Assembly: GCA_943704525.1 (NCBI GenBank)
Contig: CALSCQ010001381.1
Span: 1 to 64,000, forward strand
Direction of reading: 5' to 3'
From: Pigoraptor vietnamica
Taxonomy: Eukaryota > Opisthokonta > Filasterea
DNA length: 64,000 nucleotides
Each line of letters opens with the position of its first letter. Position 1 is the stretch's first letter. The translations under genes were made by a program, and so were the position numbers. Below, piece by piece: positions 16,395 through 30,107 of the stretch. The notes below the pieces were generated by a model that was given only the letters and a program-made list of their open reading frames with translations, ran no database searches and was not told the DNA's origin.

Positions 16395-19300
16395 ATGGAG
16401 CGTGAGCCACGGCGACGCGCGGGCGAGTCGCGTCACAGCACCCGCTCAGCCTCAGGGCGATCAGAGAGGCGCGGAGAGAGCGGCAGTGCGCAGCGAGCTG
16501 AGAGAGGAGGGACGGGGTCGGCGGAGGGGAGGAGCACAGCGCGGTCGCAAGTGCCCCCTGTCGCGCGATCGCCCGCTCAGAGCGAAAGCAATTCGGCGCT
16601 CCTTAGCGACCTCGATGCCGGCGGTGATGAGAATGTGGACGTGAGTAACGGTGCCATGACGGACTCGAGCATGGGTTCGTCGCTCGCGGATTTGCTGTCG
16701 CCGGGCGGTGGCGGCGTGGGCACTTCTGGGCCGACGTCACGCAAGCGGAGCGCGCACAGGCGCCTGGAGAAGGAGGAACTGGTGAAACAGAACGAACTGC
16801 TGCGCCTGGAACTCTCTCAGCGGACGATGGAGATCGACGAACTGCGCGCGGCGTGCGAGGCGCGCGTGGCCGAGGTGGAGGAGAAGCTCAAGGACGCGAT
16901 GCACGCGCGCCACGTGCTCCAGCTGAACCAAGACACGGTCATTCGGCGGCACCAAGACGAGTACCAGCGCATGCAGGAGATTACGCAGAGGGAGCTCATG
17001 GCCGTGCGCAAGCGGCAGCAGGAAATGGAGGCGCAGAACCCGATACTCCGGGAGCGCATAGAGGACATCAAGCGGGAGCTCGCGCAGCCGGCCATCTCGG
17101 AGGCGCGCTACATTGAGCTCAAGGCGCTGCCGGAAGAGTCGCTGTCGGTGCGCGACTATGTGCTGCTCAAGTTCTTTGAAATTGTGAGGACGCACCGCAC
17201 GGAGAACGCGTCGCTCGCGAAGGAGAACGACGACCTCCGCGACAAGCTGGCCAAGAAGGATGCCGAGTGCATGCGGCGCGCGCGGGACTACGACGCACTC
17301 CTCGCGACAGCGAGCGAGAAGGAGAAGGACCATCGCTCGACGATTGCGACGCTCGAAAAGAAGTGTCTCCGGCTGGAGGCAGAGCTCAGCGCCACGGTGG
17401 GGAAGATTGAGCGGTCGAATTACCGCATGGACACGTACGATGCCATGGAAGCCGAACGCGACGGCCTTCGAAAGCAGGCCGCCGACCTCAACCAGTCGCT
17501 CACGTACACGGACGCCGAACTTCGCGCGCGCACGGCGGAGAGGGACGAGCTGTCGCGCGCGCTGGCAGACGTGCGGCGCCAGGCAGAGATGCTGCAGATG
17601 GACAAGGGGTACCTCACAAAAGAGGGCGACATGCTCGCGGCGCGCTGCAACCGACTGGACGCGGAGGTGGCGCGTTTGAACGCGTCTCTGCAGGACGCCG
17701 TGCGGCAGAGGGAAGAAATGCACGAGCGGCTGGCGCTTGCGCGGGAGAGCTCTCGCGTGGACTACGAGGCGCGGCTGGAGGAAGAACTGGCCAAGATGCG
17801 CGAGGAAACGAACAAGGAGCTCGCGCAATTGCGAGGGAGCGCAAAGGAACTGTTCGAGCGGGAGAACAGGTGCGTGTGTCGTGTGCGGCTTTGGGTGCGC
17901 ATTGTGTTGCCACGCGCGCCTGTGTGAGCTATGCCTGCCCTCGCTAGGTGTGTGTGCTATGCCTGCCCTCGCTTGTTACGGGCCATTGCTGCATGTGTGA
18001 TGTCCCCAGTCATCTGCGCTTTTTGCGCTCATCGCTCACTCCAAACCTGCCTCTGTGCGCACGCGCCGTGGTTTTTAGGACACTTCGTGAGGCGCGCGAT
18101 GTCGCCGTTGCGGAAATGGAGCGCGCGAAGGCCGCAGAAAAGGAGGCGCAGCAGCGCATCGACCGCCTCACGGACGAGTGGGTAGTCGCCGCACACAATT
18201 GCTCAAATTGCAGTCGTCAACGGGGTCTTTTTTTCCCTTCTCCCGCACTATCGTACATCCCCCGAACACACGCACGCACGCACACGCACATGCTGTATTG
18301 TATTTTTGACTCGCCACTTTTGCGTCTGTTCGGCAGGTTCCGCCAGCTGCAGGCGACGTCGGACTCGAAGATTGTGGAGCTGACGGGTGATCTGAAGATG
18401 CGCGCGTTTGAGCACGAGCGCCTGCGACTGCTGCACGACGAGGCCAACGCACAGCTGCGCCAGGCGAAGCTCGAAATCGACCGCCTCACCAAGAAGACGG
18501 AGGTGCGCAGGGAGTGCGCCAGTTGTTCCTCCTTCCCCCTCCCCCTCTTGTCCTGTCTCGTGAAAGCACTCATATGCGAGGGAGTGCGCCAGTTGTTCCT
18601 CCTCCCCCCTCCCCCTCTTGTCCTGTCTCATGAAAGCACTCATATGCGTGAGAGAGTTGCTTGTCATCGGCTTGATCCGGCTGAGCGTGGCAGCCGATTT
18701 GGATTTCCAAACTCACAAACTCACGACACAAAGCCGATGCTTCAAATTTGTTTTGACCCCCCCCCCCCCCCCCCCTTTTCTCTGCAGATTCTGACCAAGG
18801 AATTCTACGCGCTGCAAAACCAGTCGGACAAGCGCGTCTCTGAGCTTGAGTCCCAGCTGGGTGACATGGCGAGCAAGCTCAAGGGGTACGAGGCCCTCGA
18901 GAAGGAGCTCGATGACGTTGTCTTGCATGCCGCGGAAGGTGGGAGCTCGCCGGGGAAGAGAGCAGATCCATACCACGCAGGACGCGCCCCGTTTGCCCTT
19001 TTCGGTTTTTGGCTGCGATCGCTGACTTTTTTTTGCTCACATTGCGCTGTTTGCAGTGGAAGGCGATGTGGACACGGAGCAGTTGCTGCTGTCGTACGGC
19101 TACGGACTGAATACGACGGGAAACGCTAAGCGAAGACTCCAACAAAGGTATCCCATTTGTGCGTACACGCAGCACAGTCCCCACACGTGCATTTTTGCGT
19201 GTGCTCCTCTCTCTTCTCCACGTTATTGCTGATGTGTGTGAAGGGTGGTGAGCAACGGCGGCGCCAATGGGCCGCTCTAGTCTCGTGTGCTGATGCACTC

Positions 19301-20294
19301 TTGCCGTACTCTCCCCACACAGTGTCCAGCTTGCCCGCAAGGTGCTTGCGCAGCAGCGCGAAATCACCCGCCTCAAAAAGGACGTCGCGGCGGAGCAGTC
19401 ACGGTTGAAGGCCGTCGGGGAACAGCTCAACGACGCCAACAAGCTTCTCGAGAACTCGCGCCAGCCCTACGGCTACCTCGTCGACACGATTCGTGCACGC
19501 GACGCCGACGTGCGCGACTGCCGAGAGCACATTGCGCTGCTGGATGAAGAGGTCGCGTGGGTATATCTGATTCCGCACGCGCCATATGGCGCGTCGCTTT
19601 GAGGGTTGTACTCCACTTAGTCGTGTGGCCCGTTCTTTGTTAGACGTCGACACTCTCTGCTCTGGCATGCTCCTCGTCGGTGTCTTGTGTTGTAATCGCT
19701 GCTCTTTACTGCTCGACGCTCGTGCGCTGATTGCGTGGCGTCCGCAGCGACCTCACACGAGAGCGAAGTGAGCTCATCCGCGCCAAGAACCAGATGGCCG
19801 CCGACATCGACCGCCTTCTCGCTCACCGCCAGGTGAGTGCACGCATATCAGGCCGTGTCGTGCGAGGTGTTTGAAAATCATCTGCGCGAACATGCGTGTC
19901 TGTGCACTATTGCGCATGTCTGTGCGCTCGTGTGTGTGCGTTTGAGCGCCCATGTTTTGCATTCTATTCATTCTGCATTGGGAGGGCTCAACTCGCCTGC
20001 TTCGATAGGAGCTGGACGCCATTCGCAAGGTCGTCACAAGCCTGCAGTCACGTGCGCTCGAGCCCAAGGAACAGCCGCCCGGCGACCCTCAGCGCATTGT
20101 TGTGGTGGGTTGCGCAGTGTCCGTGCTATCAAATAATGCCCTCACTCCAAATGCATTCCTATTTCATTGCGTGGCTAACCTCTGTTTTTCCATCCCTAAA
20201 GTCGCAGCCGGTTGACGCGGCACAAATGCCCCCGTGGCAGCAGCGGCTATCTCGCGTGCGGGACGCCGCGCGGGCTGTCCCCTCTGCGCCATGA
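16395..20294 (+). CDS. PIBF1: PIBF1/CEP90 homologue, centriolar-satellite coiled-coil protein
   Basis: PIBF1 (CEP90) acts at centriolar satellites and distal appendages in ciliogenesis. Nine exons: 16395-17869, 18079-18177, 18337-18502, 18788-18938, 19057-19147, 19323-19556, 19748-19832, 20009-20104, 20202-20294; 829 aa against 757 in human. After a ~115-residue Ser/Arg-rich disordered N-terminus the protein is almost entirely coiled coil. Diagnostic segments: ISEARYIELKALPEESLSVRDYV, then LLLSYGYGLNTTGNAKRRLQQS with VQLARKVL, RQPYGYLVDTIRARD, and RAKNQMAADIDRLLAHRQELDA. The C-terminus ends MPPWQQRLSRV, corresponding to the APEWSKK end of animal PIBF1. The C-terminal match is what makes the call. 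It implies that the organism builds centrioles or cilia. Confidence 0.9.
18507..18643 (+). repeat. Two-copy tandem duplication (~68 bp) in PIBF1 intron 3
   Basis: AGGGAGTGCGCCAGTTGTTC through GAAAGCACTCATATGCG is present twice in tandem with a few differences, just downstream of the donor at 18503. It is confined to the intron. Confidence 0.85.
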
Positions 20295-20651
20295 GTTGCA
20301 CTGGTCGTTTTATCGCGTGCGCCCTGTCTCGCTTGCGTTCGTCTGAAAATCGTTGCGGTATTTAAAAACAATGTCAGCAATTCGTGAGTCGTCTTCCATG
20401 GGCTTCAGCACCCGTCCCTAAGTGCGCAGGAACCCAGCTTTCTTGCTAGAATGCGCACGAAGTGAGTGGGCCGCCATCCTACATTGATCAAAATGACTGA
20501 AGTCGCTGGCGGCGAAGTGGATTGTTGTTTGTTTTCAATAATAACAGAGCCGCGATGGCCAGTCGCGAGCCAATCTCATGCACGCCCGAATCAACGGTTG
20601 CGTCGATGGTCAGTCTCAATTTGTGTGTATTACAGTTCATTTTACATAGCC
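20295..20651. other. Convergent spacer between PIBF1 and ABCA genes
   Basis: 357 bp of 3' flank. Nothing recognised. Confidence 0.5.
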
Positions 20652-23600
20652 TCAGATGGCTGATGTCTGCTTGGCGAAGCGGATAAACACCTGCTCGAGC
20701 GTCGTCTGGCTCACGCTGTAGTCCTCAATCGAGAACTGCGCACGCGCGTCCTCAAGCAACCCGAAAATCTCGCCGAGGTTGAGCGCAGCAGAGACGCTCG
20801 CACGCGGCTGCCCCTGACGCTGAACAGCGGCGTCACCGACCACCGACTCGCGCGCCCGCCCAATTTCGTATCGCACGAATCCGTCGTGTTTTTCCTTGAG
20901 TACAGCCCCGGGAAACCGCTCGCGCACAAAGCGCTCGAAGGGAAGCGTATCGACTGCCGGGGAGAGCGTCGACGACACGTCGATCGCGAGGCTGTCTCCA
21001 TTCGTCGCCGACGGCCGGGAGAAGCGAGGGGCCGCTTGCAACGACTTCTTGCGGGACTCTACGGACTGTTTCCGTGCATCGCCACAGTCGCCGAGCTTCA
21101 CAGCGATTTCGTACGCGCCCCCAAACTTGTTCTTCAGGTGCTGCGGGCTTCCGAGGCATCGGAAAGTGCCTCCGACGACAATCGCGAGACGGGTGCAGAG
21201 GGCCTCGCACTCCTCCATCGAGTGGCTCGTGAGCACGACGGACGTTCCCTCGCGCACGACGCTCGTGATGGTGTTCCACATGAAGCGCCTCGCCTTCGCG
21301 TCGACTCCCGCCGTCGGCTCGTCCAGGAACACGACCTGGGGATCTGCAGCGAGCGGCGATCGTTTCTCGTCAGACAGCTGACATGCTTCAGTTAGGGGGA
21401 GGGAGGAGGACGGGAAAGGGGAGGGAGAGCAATGGGAGAAAGTTCAGCCACACTCACCGCCGATGAGAGCGACGGCCACCGACAGCTTGCGCTTGTTTCC
21501 GCCGCTGTACGTTCCGCACGGGCGGTCGGCGTAGCGCTCAAGCTCAAGGCGCGCCACCCACGCGGCCACGACGCGCTTCTGGTCGTCAGGCGCGATGCCA
21601 CGAAGGCGCGCGAACATGGTGAGCAGCTCTCGGCCGGTCATCGCGCCGATCATGGCGTCGATCGACTGAGGGCAGTAACCGATGCGGCGGCGGACTTCGG
21701 GAAGCTCTGACGTCACGGAGAACCCCTGGATGAAGGCCTCGCCGGACGAAGGCGGGAAGTCGCCGGTGAGCATTTTGAAGGTCGTCGTCTTGCCTGTGGG
21801 ACAAAAGCGGTGCGGGGTGTTAGGTCGTGTCCTTATCAGGCGAAAGCTTAAGGGGAGGGATCAGCAAGCGCATCTACTGCAAACCATCAACCATGAAAGA
21901 CAAATGGGGACACTGAAAGCGCACACAAGCCATATAGAGGCACGCGCACGCACCGGCGCCGTTGATTCCAAGGAGACCAAAGCACTGGTTCGGCGGAATG
22001 CCAAAAGAGAGGCCGTCCACGGCGACCTTGGGCGGCTGGCCGCTCTTGGCAGAGTACACCTTCGTCAGATTGCGCACGAACACCGCCTCACCCCCGCAGC
22101 CCGCGGCCGCCTCCACGCGACGACGCTCCGCCGCAACATCGCTGTCCTCCATAAGGGGCTTCACGTCGGCGTCGACCCCTGCAGCCCCGGCCTTGCGCTG
22201 GCGACGCCGAGACACGGAGAGCCATCCGAACTCGATCACAAGCACGAAGAAGAAGAACACGAAGCCGCTGACGGCGAGGAACACGACGTTCTTGCCGCAC
22301 ACGCTCCAGTCGAGGGGGTTGCGGCCAGAGAGACCCGCCTGCGAGAGGTACTCATTGGCGGTCGCTTGGTTGGCCGTCTGAATGATGCCGTAGCCCATAC
22401 TGCAACACGAAGAGAGAAAGAAAAGAGTGAGCAACGCAACTCTGGTGCTCACAACATCAACGCCTGCTCTCAACAAAGAGAGATACAGAGGACTACGTGC
22501 AGGACACTCACGCATAGGGCGGGAAGATGAGGAAGACCCATTTGAGCACGTTGTTAGCGCTCTGGGCAGTATCAAGCGCGTCGAGCGTGAACACCGTGAT
22601 GACCGTCCCGAGACCAACGACGACGTTCGCAAGCGTCAGCGCGACGTACGCGTTCGTGGGTCCGCTGAACGGGATGAACGACGCGAGGTACATGAGGGGC
22701 ACCATCGCCCAGCCGTAGAAGAGGAGGATGAGCGCGATGGCCCCAAAATTTGCGCCGACATACTGAGGGACCTGGAACGCGAGCACAACGACGTAGATGG
22801 CGACGAGGGGCACGCAGTAGTTGAGGCAGTCCCACGCGAGGGTTCCAAGCCAGTAGGCGGCCGGGTGCACGCCCGCGAGGAACTGCAAGTGCTTGGCGCC
22901 CGACGTACGCTCGGCGACGAGGAAATTGACAAAGTACGCCGCACTGAACGAGAGGCCGAAGATGAAGAGAATGCCGACGCTGAACTGCAGCCCGCTCTGG
23001 TTGACGTCGTTGAGCTTCTTGGAGAGGGACTGCGGCAGGGGGTAGTTCGTCGTGACAATCGACGCCGACGGCACCGACTGGCGGACGATGGCGTTCGTGA
23101 GCACGTTCAGGTAGATCGGCGACGCGTGCAGGGCCTCGTTTTGATACCACAGCGTCGCCGTCATGTTGCTGGTCGTGCCGTTGAGCGAGTACGAGCCGTA
23201 GCTGCCAAACTGGTTGCTGTGACGGCATCGAATTAGTTTACATGGAATCAGCGGGAGGGACGCACGCACAAAGGCACATATCGAACATGCGCACGCCACT
23301 GTTAGGAAGACCCACCGGAACGCATTGTACGTGCGAAGGAGGGTCGACTGCATGGCTTGGACCGTCCCGGGTGTCACGGCCTGCACAGGGTTGGGCGCCT
23401 TCGCCGACTGAAACGGGCCAGACAAAACAGAGGCGATCGAAGCGACGAGTGCGGTCGCGTTGGCCGTGCCGTTCTGGTAGAGGGTCGTGCGCGCGTCGTA
23501 TGCGGGCGTCGGATACACCGCGTACGCCGGAATGTCGTTGACGGAGAAGACGAGCGCGGGCTGGTCGGGGTTCGGCGGATACACCTTGGCGACGACCATG

Positions 23601-26600
23601 GCGAGGAGGACAAAGAGGGCGGGCGCGAGCAGCTGCGCCAGCACGGCCTTCTTGTCCCGCAGCGAGTGGATAAGGCGCTTCGCAACAATCGCGTGGAACT
23701 GCTGCGCAAAAAGCGCGCCGTTCCCTTCCACGCGCCGGCCACCGATGCGCTCGGTACCTGCGCCGCCGTCGACCTCGATTACAGCAGCGTCCTTTTCTCC
23801 CTCGCCGCCCTCGTGCTCGTGTTCGTGCTCCTCCTCAGCGCGCACGCCCTCGCCCACGCGCAGAAACACTTCCTCCATCGTCGTCACCGACACGCCGTAC
23901 GAAGCAATTCCAACGTCCGCCTTGCGCGCGTCCATCTCGCCAAAGAGGCGTCGGAACGCGCCGCTGCTCTCCGCCGGAAGGACGTACGACAGTTCGAGAC
24001 CGACGTCCGTCATCAGCTCGGCGGCCGGCACGTGACTGCGGACCACCTCCGTAATCCGCTTCTCGTCGCAGCCGTCGCCCTTGACGACCGTCATGTGATA
24101 ACCGACGCCGTAGCGCGACTTGAGGAAGAGGGACGAGCCCACGCACTGCAGGCGACCGCCGGCCATAATCGCAATGCGATCGCCGAGAAGATCCGCCTCG
24201 TCCATGTGGTGGGTCGTGAGTATGATGGTGCGGCCGGGCTTGTTCTTCAGGATGAGGTCCCAGGTCGCGCGGCGTGCGTACGGATCCATGCCTGCGTGCG
24301 TGTGCGGGGTTCGTCGACAAATTGCGACGCAACAGACCATTAGTGCATTGCAAGCCCACAGTTGCAAGGAGGCGCGACGCCACGCACACACACACACACA
24401 CACATACACACACACATGCACGTACGCACACACGCGCGCACACACGCACCAGCCGTGGGCTCGTCCAGCATGACCGTTTTGCTCTGCCCAATAAACGCGA
24501 TGCCAACACACAGCTTGCGCTTCATTCCGCCGGAGAGTGTGCATGCGCGCGCGTGGCGCTTGTCGTCCAGTTGGAGGTCCGAAATCATGGCGTCGATCTC
24601 TCCCTTGATGCTGCGCGCAAAAGTGGAATAAGACACAGAGACGCACAATCGCAAGCAAAGGCGCACAAGAGCGGAGGCAGTGGACAGCGCGACAGCACGC
24701 AGTCATTCGCAACCAGCATAGACGTCAGTCGCACCTTTCCTTCGGGACGCCCTTGAGACGGCAGAAGAAGTCGAGCGTCTCCTTCACCGTGAGCACGTCG
24801 AACAGGACGTCGTACTGGTGGCAGATGCCCAGCGAGTGGCGCACGCCTGCAAGCAAGGGATGAGATTGGAGGCACTCGCACTTACACTTTGAGTTCATGC
24901 GACTGGCTCCATGCATCTTCACATGCACTCCACGGCTCCACATGCACTCCACGGCTCCACATGCACTCCGCGGCGACGTTCACATGCACTCCGCGGCGAC
25001 CCACCGTCAATGTCCGTGCGGATGCTGTGGCCGTTGACAGACGCATCGCCCGACGTCGGCTCATAGAGCCCAGTCAGCATCGCAATCGTGGTGGTCTTGC
25101 CTGCGCACCAAAAGGCACTTTACGTCAGCCGCCGCCGAAGACCTTGTCACACACACACACACAGACACACAAAAATTCAACTCCCGCGCACACCCACCGG
25201 CGCCATTGTGGCCCAGCAGCGACGTAATCTGCCCCTCGTACAAGTTGAGCGTCAGCGCGTCGACCGACGGCTTCGGAACACCCTCAAACTGCTTCGTGAG
25301 CGCGTCAATGCGAATTCCCGCGCGCAGTCCACGCGGGTCTGCCTCAAAGTTGGGGTTGCGTCCGTCGGGGTATCGCGCATCCAGAGGGCTGTCGGACGGA
25401 GGGGCGGGTGTCGCGGGGCGCTTGCATCCCCAGTACGTCGGCGTGAGGAAGAAGTAGAAGGGCCGCGAGACGCCGTACTCGCCGGGGAAGACGTTCTCCA
25501 TGTACCAAGTGATCAGGGCGTAGAGGACAGTGTCGATGGCAAGCATGCCGAGCACCATCGCGAGGCTCGTGCCGCCCCCGCTCTGCAGGTTCTCCGGGTC
25601 GTCAATGTTGCTCCAGTTGATCCCAGAGCCCTCTTCTTCGAACGACGAGAAGACCTGCGCGTGCGTGCGAGCGGAAACGTCAACTGCCAGTTCAATACGC
25701 ATGACGCGCACAACTTGAACAGTGTCCGAATTCCACGTGCAACATATAATACAGAACGCCTAACACCAAGCACCCACCTTGCCTCCAATGCCGAGACACG
25801 AGGGCGCGAGGATGCAGAGGGCCGCCTTCGCGCCTGACCCAAGCGAGGCGTACGTCGTCGGATTGCTGATGAAGAGGTAGGGTACGAACGCGAGGAAGAA
25901 GAGCACGCCACCAGCCGCCGCGGCGACGTTGGCGCGGCTGAAAAACGTCGAGACCATAAACGCGAACGACATGGCCGAGATGCCGCCGAGCAGAAAAAAG
26001 AGAAAGACGACGCCGGCATTGCTGTACTGGAGCACGTCGCCGACCTTCGAGATGAGCGTCATGAGGACGATGCTGACGAGCATAAAGGAGAGGGCGGTGA
26101 GCCACCACGACGCCCAGAGGACGCGGTCGGTGAGCCCCATCATACGCATGGCCTCCTTCAGCCGCTTCTCCTTCTCAAAGACAATGTCCTTGACGGTCAT
26201 CGACACGGTGAAGAGCCACGCGAGCACCATGAAGAGGGGGAGAAAGGCGCTGAGTCCGCTCGCGAACGTGTTCTCCTCGTACGCCGGGTAGGGGTACCTG
26301 CAGTGGGGCATTACTGTATTCAGACATGGCAGACATCGCACGTGCAGAACGCGCGCAAAGAGACACACAAATGCAAAACGACACACAAACTGCAATTCAC
26401 TCTTGCGCTAGCCCCATGCTCGCACCTGACAAACATCACGTCCGTAGTGGACACGATCGACGGCCCTCCCATCGCGAGCGAGAGGGCAGAGTCCATGGCG
26501 AGCTGCACGGCGAGGAAGCCCGACTGCGAGTAGGGTATCTCGTTGTTTGGTCCGTTGCTGCCGCCCACAAAGTCAGGGAACTGCTGCTTCGTCGTCGGCG

Positions 26601-27250
26601 TGCAATCGGAGCACATGCGGATCGCGTACTCGGGGTTGGTGGGGAACGGCGACGACCCGAGCGATGGCATGTTGGCCAGCGCAATGCCGGCCAGAATGTC
26701 CGCGTCCGCACTCATCGACGCCTCCATTGCGGACGGAGTCGCAAACCCGGACACGGCGACCTTGGAAGATGGTGCGCCGAGGGATGCGAACAGCAGCGAC
26801 GCCTCCGTGGCGAAGGACGACATCACGATATTCGCTGTTGATGAACAGGAAACAAAAGTAACAGAGTGAGAACAGCCGATACTGGCACAAAAAACAGTAG
26901 CATTGCGCCGGATCCAATCACCTACCCCATGTTGTGTTCGGCGAAAAGGCGACCTTGATGGTCTCGCCCAATGCAAACGGCGCTATGTTATCGGGCGAGT
27001 AAAACACTGCGGACGGGCATATGTGAGTGGTCGCGCAATTCTATTGCAGAGAGCAGAACACGCAGTAACAAACTCGCGTCGTCTATGGCTCACCCGCGGC
27101 GTACTCCTTGGGCTTGAGTGACTGTCGAATGAATGCGGCGATGAGGAAGAATATGAGCGGCGCCAGAATTTCGACAAAGATTGTCCATCGCCTGCGTTTC
27201 ACAATATAATTCTTGCGGACGAGAAGTCCGATGTTCGAAAAAGTGCCCAT
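20652..27250 (-). CDS. ABC transporter, subfamily A (full transporter)
   Basis: ABCA proteins move lipids across membranes. Thirteen exons: 27250-27094, 27006-26926, 26834-26426, 26297-25778, 25654-25198, 25100-25005, 24846-24735, 24610-24450, 24291-23316, 23216-22512, 22399-21954, 21793-21458, 21343-20652; 1715 aa, typical for the family. Order: N-terminal helix ([16 protein letters not shown]), large extracytosolic loop, TM block, NBD1, second TM block, NBD2. NBD1 has GHNGAGKT (split by intron 5), LSGGM and [14 protein letters not shown]2 has GINGAGKT (split by intron 11), [10 protein letters not shown] and [21 protein letters not shown] and TSHSMEECE are the H-loops. Both sites look catalytically complete. 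A Glu/His-rich insertion follows NBD1. [20 protein letters not shown] at the start matches the ABCA N-terminus, supporting the chosen ATG. Substrate unknown. Confidence 0.93.
24383..24417 (+). repeat. (CA)n microsatellite in ABCA intron 8
   Basis: An interrupted CA tract within the intron between exons 24610-24450 and 24291-23316. Confidence 0.85.
24920..25004 (+). repeat. Minisatellite abutting a splice donor in the ABCA gene
   Basis: Units of about 19 bp (CACATGCACTCCACGGCTC) occur about three times, grading into CACATGCACTCCGCGGCGAC-type units. The array runs right up to the donor of intron 6 on the minus strand. Confidence 0.8.
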
Positions 27251-27707
27251 CGCGAATGAGTACGCGGCACTGACTCGAATCTTCAGCTGAAAGCACCACT
27301 CGACCTCAAACCATTGAAAGTGATGCGCGGAAAACTAGGAAGCGAAATGAGAGAAGTACGCATACGAGTAGAGTACATGACAGTTTTGTGTACGCGTGTG
27401 GTGCACACGTGTGAGGGTGTGTGTGCGCGCGCGTGTGTGTGTTACAGAGGTCCGGCACAGCATGTGTTCCAAAAATACTCCCGCGCATGCACCTGTACCT
27501 TAAAAAGGCAAACGGACAAAGGTAAAAGGTGACATGTTGACCAATCAGAAAGGGGCATGCTTGGGTGACATGCACTGACCCGAACGCACGGCTGCCTCCA
27601 AGAAAGTCGCAATAGAACAACCAGTCCACAATACGTTTGTTACAGCGTCCGTTACGACGACCGCACGCAGCGCATATTAAACGAGAAGTGACACGCGCAG
27701 CATGGAC
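27251..27707. other. Spacer between ABCA 5' end and RNF121 3' end
   Basis: Both neighbours are on the minus strand, so this should hold the ABCA promoter. It includes a GT-rich patch near 27395-27443. No gene seen. Confidence 0.5.
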
Positions 27708-29462
<1,755 letters not shown>

Positions 29463-29897
29463 TCTCAGTATCAGAGCGCAAAATGGAATGTAAATCGTGT
29501 GAGCGCGAATCAAACCGCAATCCGCAACAGCGAGGAAACGAGGGGGATCGCCGATATCGCTTTTCCAACGGACACGGCAGAGCGTTATGAGGCGATCGAA
29601 ATGGAGAGAGAGGGGAAGCGATCGCAAGGTCGACGCAGTTTGAAACGAAGAATAATCTCAACCGCACACGCGTTTGTCGTCGGAACAGCTGACAGTCGCC
29701 CTTTTCCGATACAACGGACGACTTTTACGATAGGAAAGAATCGCGTCATGTGATAATTTTACGATTGATAAGGGAATGCCCGATCGTACAATAATGTATT
29801 CGATTTTGTATGTCGTAAATATTAATGGACCGCTTGTCCCCGGAAAAATGCGTTTGGCTTCCGCGGGGAGTCATCGACACCAAAGGTACCTCTGATC

Positions 29898-29942
<45 letters not shown>

Positions 29943-30107
29943 CCTCCGTTCCCATCGTCCCCTGCACTGCCCCGACAACGCCTTAGAGGGCATCAAGTGC
30001 ATCTCCAGTGGTCGTGAGGACGGCGTAAGAGGGCGCTCGCGTGGCGGCGTTGCGCCGGATAAGGGCGCGAGTCGTCCACACACTTCCATAGAGCTTGTAT
30101 TTGAATT
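29463..30107. other. Divergent spacer between RNF121 and the GH63 gene
   Basis: 645 bp including a (CA)n run at 29899-29941. An AT-richer patch near 29750-29825 stands out from the GC-rich surroundings. No gene supported. Confidence 0.55.
29899..29941 (+). repeat. (CA)n microsatellite
   Basis: About 21 uninterrupted CA dinucleotides upstream of the GH63 gene. Confidence 0.95.

Noticed and set aside
22427-24343. Long plus-strand open frames antisense to the ABCA gene, and similar ones antisense to PIBF1, the oxygenases and formin
   Set aside because: High GC at codon position 3 opens antisense frames. No homology or splice logic supports them.
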